DNA of 64,000 bases from Chloroflexota bacterium (lineage in GTDB: Bacteria; Chloroflexota; UBA6077; FW602-bin22; JACPRP01), in contig JAMCWX010000049.1 of NCBI GenBank assembly GCA_023480885.1, positions 1-64,000 on the forward strand, in the 5' to 3' direction. The position numbers and the translations under genes are program-made. The notes under the pieces are model-generated. The model saw only the letters and a program-made list of their open reading frames with translations. It was not told the origin of the DNA and did not search any database. How positions within the stretch are numbered: position 1 is the stretch's first letter; every line of letters begins with the position of its first letter. Positions 60,804 to 64,000 of this stretch are shown here, piece by piece.

Positions 60804-62306
60804 CTACGCTGCTTCTGTCGATTTCCGGCACTCGTGCGCTAACCGCAAGCCTTGCGCCTCGGATTCCATCCTGGTGATTGCCATTCCCAATCCAGCGACT
60901 ACCCAGAAATGGACAATGTTCAGTTGGTGAGCATAGTTCACGTCAAACAAGCCCCCTGCGAAGAAGCCTACCAGCCCTGCAAGGATGCCGCAGGCGGAAG
61001 CAGCCATCGGACCTCCTGCAAGGCGTTGATAGGCCCACAGCCGCCAGCCCACAAGAAAAGGGAATGCAAAAAACAGAAAAAGGCCAACTGTTCCTGTTTC
61101 GGACCACAACAAGAGCGGGATGTTGTGTACCGCCACCGGGGTAACCAAAGTAATCCCGGTAGTGTCGTACTGGGGAGCAACAAAACGAAAAGTGTTCAGA
61201 CCGACCCCAAAGATGGGATTCGCCTCGATCATGCTCCACGCTACGCCAAATAAGTCTAGCCGCCCGAAGGTGCTAACCTCAGAGAATTCCAGCAAGCGCA
61301 TCTGAACAAGTTCACCGATATCAGTATGCCCCAATATGGCAAGAGCCAACGCTCCCACGACCGAAGTCGCCAGCAAGAAGCCCCGCAGGCTAATCTTTCT
61401 CACAAATACCAAGCCGAAAACAAACACCGCCACACCAAATTGGATCCATCCAGCTCTCGAAAGCGTCATTAGCAGTGCAACGACCCCCAAAATGAGGGCG
61501 CCACCGTGTAGCGCTCGCTGCCGCGGAGGCAGCCGGGAGAGCAAACCTGCTAGAGCCAACGGGAGAACTAGCCCTAGGTAACTGCCAACCGCCTGGTCTG
61601 ATCCTATCGTTCCACCCGGGCGGTTGAATATCTCACCCCTGAACCACACGGTACGATCCTCCATGGGGCCTAAGAGTCCAATACTCTCCTGTGTAAAGAA
61701 CTGGGCAAAAATGATCAAGCTCTGGATAACCAGCCCGGCTGCAAGCGCCAGTTCTATCGTTGCGGTATTGCGCCGGTTTTCCGCCCAATGTCTCACGAAA
61801 ATGTAGAAAAGGTACACCTTCACCATTAAGTATATCTGGAAGATGCTGTGGGATGGCGACACTGAGTAGCTCACAGTCATAGTGCTCCAAGCTAAGAATC
61901 CTAACGGGGCGGCATCCACCAAGTCTATTCGCCAGGACTGCCTTCTCTGCACTGCCCCGCGCATCAGCCAAATGCCGACCGAAGCCAAGAAGAGCAAGTC
62001 GTACACATAAAGCTGAAAGACGTCTGCTGCGCCGCCATGATGCCAGGCTGGCCCCTTAGGAATGTTCATTCCCACTTGCGTCGTCATCGAGAGAACGAAA
62101 ATGAACACTACGGTCTGCAAAGGCTCAGCTGACACAAGCACGATGGCGGCGAGCAGGAGGCAGGCCAAGAGCAACACTTGCCACCTCAAGTCATTCACAA
62201 GCCCGATGCTAACCACGGCTACGCCGACGACCACTTCTACCACTAGAAGTGCCGATATTGGCAAGGCGTTTCTCGCTCCACCTGATATTGCCCCGTACAT
62301 CATCAT
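60804..62306 (-). CDS. O-antigen ligase/polymerase family protein 2
   Basis: 500 residues, about 12 helices. A Wzy_C-like region: LMTLSRAGWIQFGVAVFVFG, then the large outer loop MIEANPIFGVGLNTFRFVAP and VAVHNIPLLLWSETGTVGLF with the HN motif. It probably polymerises repeat units, given its place beside the flippase gene; the 37.6-kb homologue could then be the ligase, or vice versa. The start is ATG 62306 (MMMYG) with several adjacent ATGs. Confidence 0.9.
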   Translation of the reverse strand: MMMYGAISGGARNALPISALLVVEVVVGVAVVSIGLVNDLRWQVLLLACLLLAAIVLVSAEPLQTVVFIFVLSMTTQVGMNIPKGPAWHHGGAADVFQLYVYDLLFLASVGIWLMRGAVQRRQSWRIDLVDAAPLGFLAWSTMTVSYSVSPSHSIFQIYLMVKVYLFYIFVRHWAENRRNTATIELALAAGLVIQSLIIFAQFFTQESIGLLGPMEDRTVWFRGEIFNRPGGTIGSDQAVGSYLGLVLPLALAGLLSRLPPRQRALHGGALILGVVALLMTLSRAGWIQFGVAVFVFGLVFVRKISLRGFLLATSVVGALALAILGHTDIGELVQMRLLEFSEVSTFGRLDLFGVAWSMIEANPIFGVGLNTFRFVAPQYDTTGITLVTPVAVHNIPLLLWSETGTVGLFLFFAFPFLVGWRLWAYQRLAGGPMAASACGILAGLVGFFAGGLFDVNYAHQLNIVHFWVVAGLGMAITRMESEAQGLRLAHECRKSTEAA

Positions 62307-62386
62307 CGACTATCCCTGCTTTGCTACGACTATTGTCAGAGCAAGTTTGCGCAAGCTGGTAACAATAATCACGTTGTTCCGCATCC

Positions 62387-63328
62387 TCACCTCAGCGCCA
62401 AAGCAAAGAGGACTTCCGGTATTCTCAGCCTCTTCTCTACAGCCCCCAGCAGTTGTTGGGCGAGCGCAACAAAGTGACCACTTGTGCTGAAAGTGAAGTC
62501 TGTCTCCGGAAACATGGAATAGGGCTTGAAGGCTGGATCGCCTAGATACGAACCAGTAATTTGAACGATGTGGAAGCCCGTTGATATGAGCATTGCGCGA
62601 AGCGTTTGTGCTGAAAACCCGTACAAGTGAATGGGCGGTTTCAAGTAAGTTGTCCATCTATCGCGCTTGCACTTGAAATACAAGTGGCCGACCCTTTTCA
62701 ACAAAGTCTCCTCGTTCGGCACACCCAGCGAGAGAACCCCGCCTGGTCTCAGGAGAGCGAAAGCAGTTGCTAATGTCGCAGACGGATCGCTGAGATGCTC
62801 AAGCACGTGGTGGAGATGCACTGCATCGAAAGACCGATTCTGAAAGCCAGCATCTTCCACCACTCCGCTGAAGACGTGGAGCCCACGTACGTCTCGTGCA
62901 TAGGCAGCCATCGATGGCGCCACCTCTGCGCCAACGGGATACCAGCCTCTCTCTCGCGCAACACTTAGGAAGAGGCCATCCGCGCAACCGATGTCCAAGA
63001 TACGGCTAGGACTGACGTGCCTCTCGATCTGTTCTAGAACAGCTCCAGCCATGGCTGTCTCCAATGCAACTGACTTTGGACCTTCAAATTCGCCAGCATA
63101 ACAACTCGAATACCAACTGTACCAATTCTGGAGTTCTTTCAGATCGAACTTTGGCATAGGGTTTACGTAGATCAATCCACATCGACGACATTTCACAACA
63201 CGAAACCCGTCAAACGGCCATTTCTGCGCAATTCTGCTGCTGAAAGCGTCTCGTATTCCGAGTAGCACAGCATCATTCGAACGACATATGTTGCAGTTTA
63301 CATCGTGAAATCCGCTGAATGCGAACAT
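62387..63328 (-). CDS. Class I SAM-dependent methyltransferase with N-terminal zinc ribbon
   Basis: 313 residues from ATG 63328; the longer track ORF starts inside the remnant gene upstream. The N-terminus has two Cys pairs (CNIC and CRRC) forming a zinc ribbon, a known attachment in sugar methyltransferases. The SAM motif I is ILDIGCADGLFLSVARERGWYPVGAEV; later VHLHHVLEHLSDPSA and RPGGVLSLGVPNEET are motifs II/III. It probably O- or C-methylates a sugar of the same glycan. Confidence 0.88.
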   Translation of the reverse strand: MFAFSGFHDVNCNICRSNDAVLLGIRDAFSSRIAQKWPFDGFRVVKCRRCGLIYVNPMPKFDLKELQNWYSWYSSCYAGEFEGPKSVALETAMAGAVLEQIERHVSPSRILDIGCADGLFLSVARERGWYPVGAEVAPSMAAYARDVRGLHVFSGVVEDAGFQNRSFDAVHLHHVLEHLSDPSATLATAFALLRPGGVLSLGVPNEETLLKRVGHLYFKCKRDRWTTYLKPPIHLYGFSAQTLRAMLISTGFHIVQITGSYLGDPAFKPYSMFPETDFTFSTSGHFVALAQQLLGAVEKRLRIPEVLFALALR

Positions 63329-63336
63329 TCCAGATT

Positions 63337-63756
63337 TCACCTGTGCCAAGCGCAGTATTTGCACGTGCTGAGAGTATGCACCTTCGTATTGCTGCCCCAA
63401 AGCCGCACTCCAGGCCCGACAAGGACCACAGGTCTCACGATATCTTTCGAGCAAAAGCCACAATCTCTGCGCCCATGCCAAGCCTGTCTGCACCCCACAT
63501 CCAGCAGCGAGCCCTTGGAACAGAAAGAGTTGAGCCGTTTCAGATAGCTGTCATGCCATCTGTTTATTTCCCGTCTGTTGGCGATAACTGGGTCGTGGAC
63601 AGACGAGGAAGAATAGAAGACACTAAGATCTTCCCTGGTCGGCAAATCTCGAACGAAAACTAGGCCGCATGCCAAACACCGCACGATGTCGTAGTATCCT
63701 GTTTCAGGGAAATAATCCACGCTATGAGAGGATCCGCACAGCAAACACTCAGCCAT
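63337..63756 (-). pseudogene. Truncated zinc-ribbon methyltransferase remnant
   Basis: Residues 1-88 are a good methyltransferase N-terminus: zinc ribbon CLLC...CLACGLVFVRD, then helix and motif I start GSLLDVGC. After that cysteine the frame loses all resemblance; pieces such as GAEIVAFAR and TGLAWAQR occur in the other two frames, and no methyltransferase core remains before the next gene. It therefore looks like a deletion or frameshift product, upstream of an intact gene of the same type. Confidence 0.7.
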
Positions 63757-63770
63757 CCTGGCAATCCACG

Positions 63771-64000
63771 TTAGGGGACACCATTTGTTAGCTCGTTCAG
63801 CAAACGTGTGTATTCTCTTGGATCTGAAGACAACGTTACGGCTTGACCGAACTCGTACGCTGCCCGCTGGCGCTCGCCGTGCCGAGCGTGGATCTGGCCC
63901 AAACGGGCGTGCGCCTCGGCGTTGTTTTGGTTCTGTTCCAAAGCCTGCAGTACAAGGGCCTCGGCTCCATCCAGATCGCCTTCTGCGAGCTTGACCATGC
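63771..64000 (-). CDS. TPR-repeat protein, C-terminal part (cut by window edge)
   Basis: At least 75 residues are visible. A tetratricopeptide unit is clear (AEALVLQALEQNQNNAEAHARLGQIHARHGERQRAAYEFGQAV), with the usual Ala/Gly/Tyr positions. The N-terminal part lies beyond base 64000, so size and any catalytic domain are unknown; the ATG near the edge is probably internal. It ends 14 bp before the methyltransferase remnant. Confidence 0.75.
   Translation of the reverse strand, partial: MVKLAEGDLDGAEALVLQALEQNQNNAEAHARLGQIHARHGERQRAAYEFGQAVTLSSDPREYTRLLNELTNGVP

Overview
The window looks like a chromosomal segment of a Chloroflexota-type bacterium. This is inferred from gene content and style: frequent TTG/GTG starts, receiver-only and NarL-type regulators, a Leu-type T-box-like leader, DUF4012 and DUF2142 proteins, and dispersed hairpin repeats. 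No rRNA or universal marker here fixes the taxonomy. No CRISPR array, prophage or insertion sequence was seen.

Region 1 (1-9.1 kb). Three tRNA genes (Gly, Leu, Val) run leftward from one good promoter. An unknown protein follows, then a leftward block: NarL-type sensor kinase, NarL-type regulator, receiver-only protein, DsrE2-like protein, TusA, a small membrane protein and an HdrD/DsrK-type Fe-S protein. Diverging from it are a DUF59 protein, a 12-helix membrane protein related to heme-copper oxidase subunit I, and a DUF1858/DUF2249 protein. Together they suggest a regulated sulfur-carrier or redox module.

Region 2 (9.1-19.7 kb). ilvC sits behind a T-box-like leader with an intrinsic terminator. 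Next come a broken glycosyltransferase-39 gene, an HprK-like kinase with a family-5 nucleotidyltransferase, ychF, a 1391-residue double 2-hydroxyacyl-CoA dehydratase activase, and a small GIY-YIG nuclease that abuts a dispersed repeat.

Region 3 (19.7-27.4 kb). A leftward catabolic operon holds a complete branched-chain-type ABC importer (LivM, LivG, LivF, LivK, LivH), a BKACE-family enzyme, a cyclase-family hydrolase and a GntR/FCD regulator. Its promoter is a near-ideal sigma-70 site with a perfect 16-bp palindrome between -35 and -10, a likely operator.

Region 4 (27.6-64 kb). This is a large surface-polysaccharide locus. The flanking part has a glycoside hydrolase, an LPG-synthase-like membrane protein, GT2, DUF2142 and two GT4 proteins, a DUF4012 protein and an O-antigen-ligase-like protein. 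The core is a leftward array of more than 20 kb. It holds a GDP-heptose set (transaldolase, GmhA-, GmhB-, HddA- and HddC-like), sugar-modifying enzymes, an initiating sugar transferase, several glycosyltransferases, a MurJ/Wzx-type flippase, a second ligase/polymerase, methyltransferases and six radical SAM enzymes, four with B12-binding-type N-termini. The arrangement suggests a heptose-containing glycan or glycolipid carrying radical-SAM-installed modifications.
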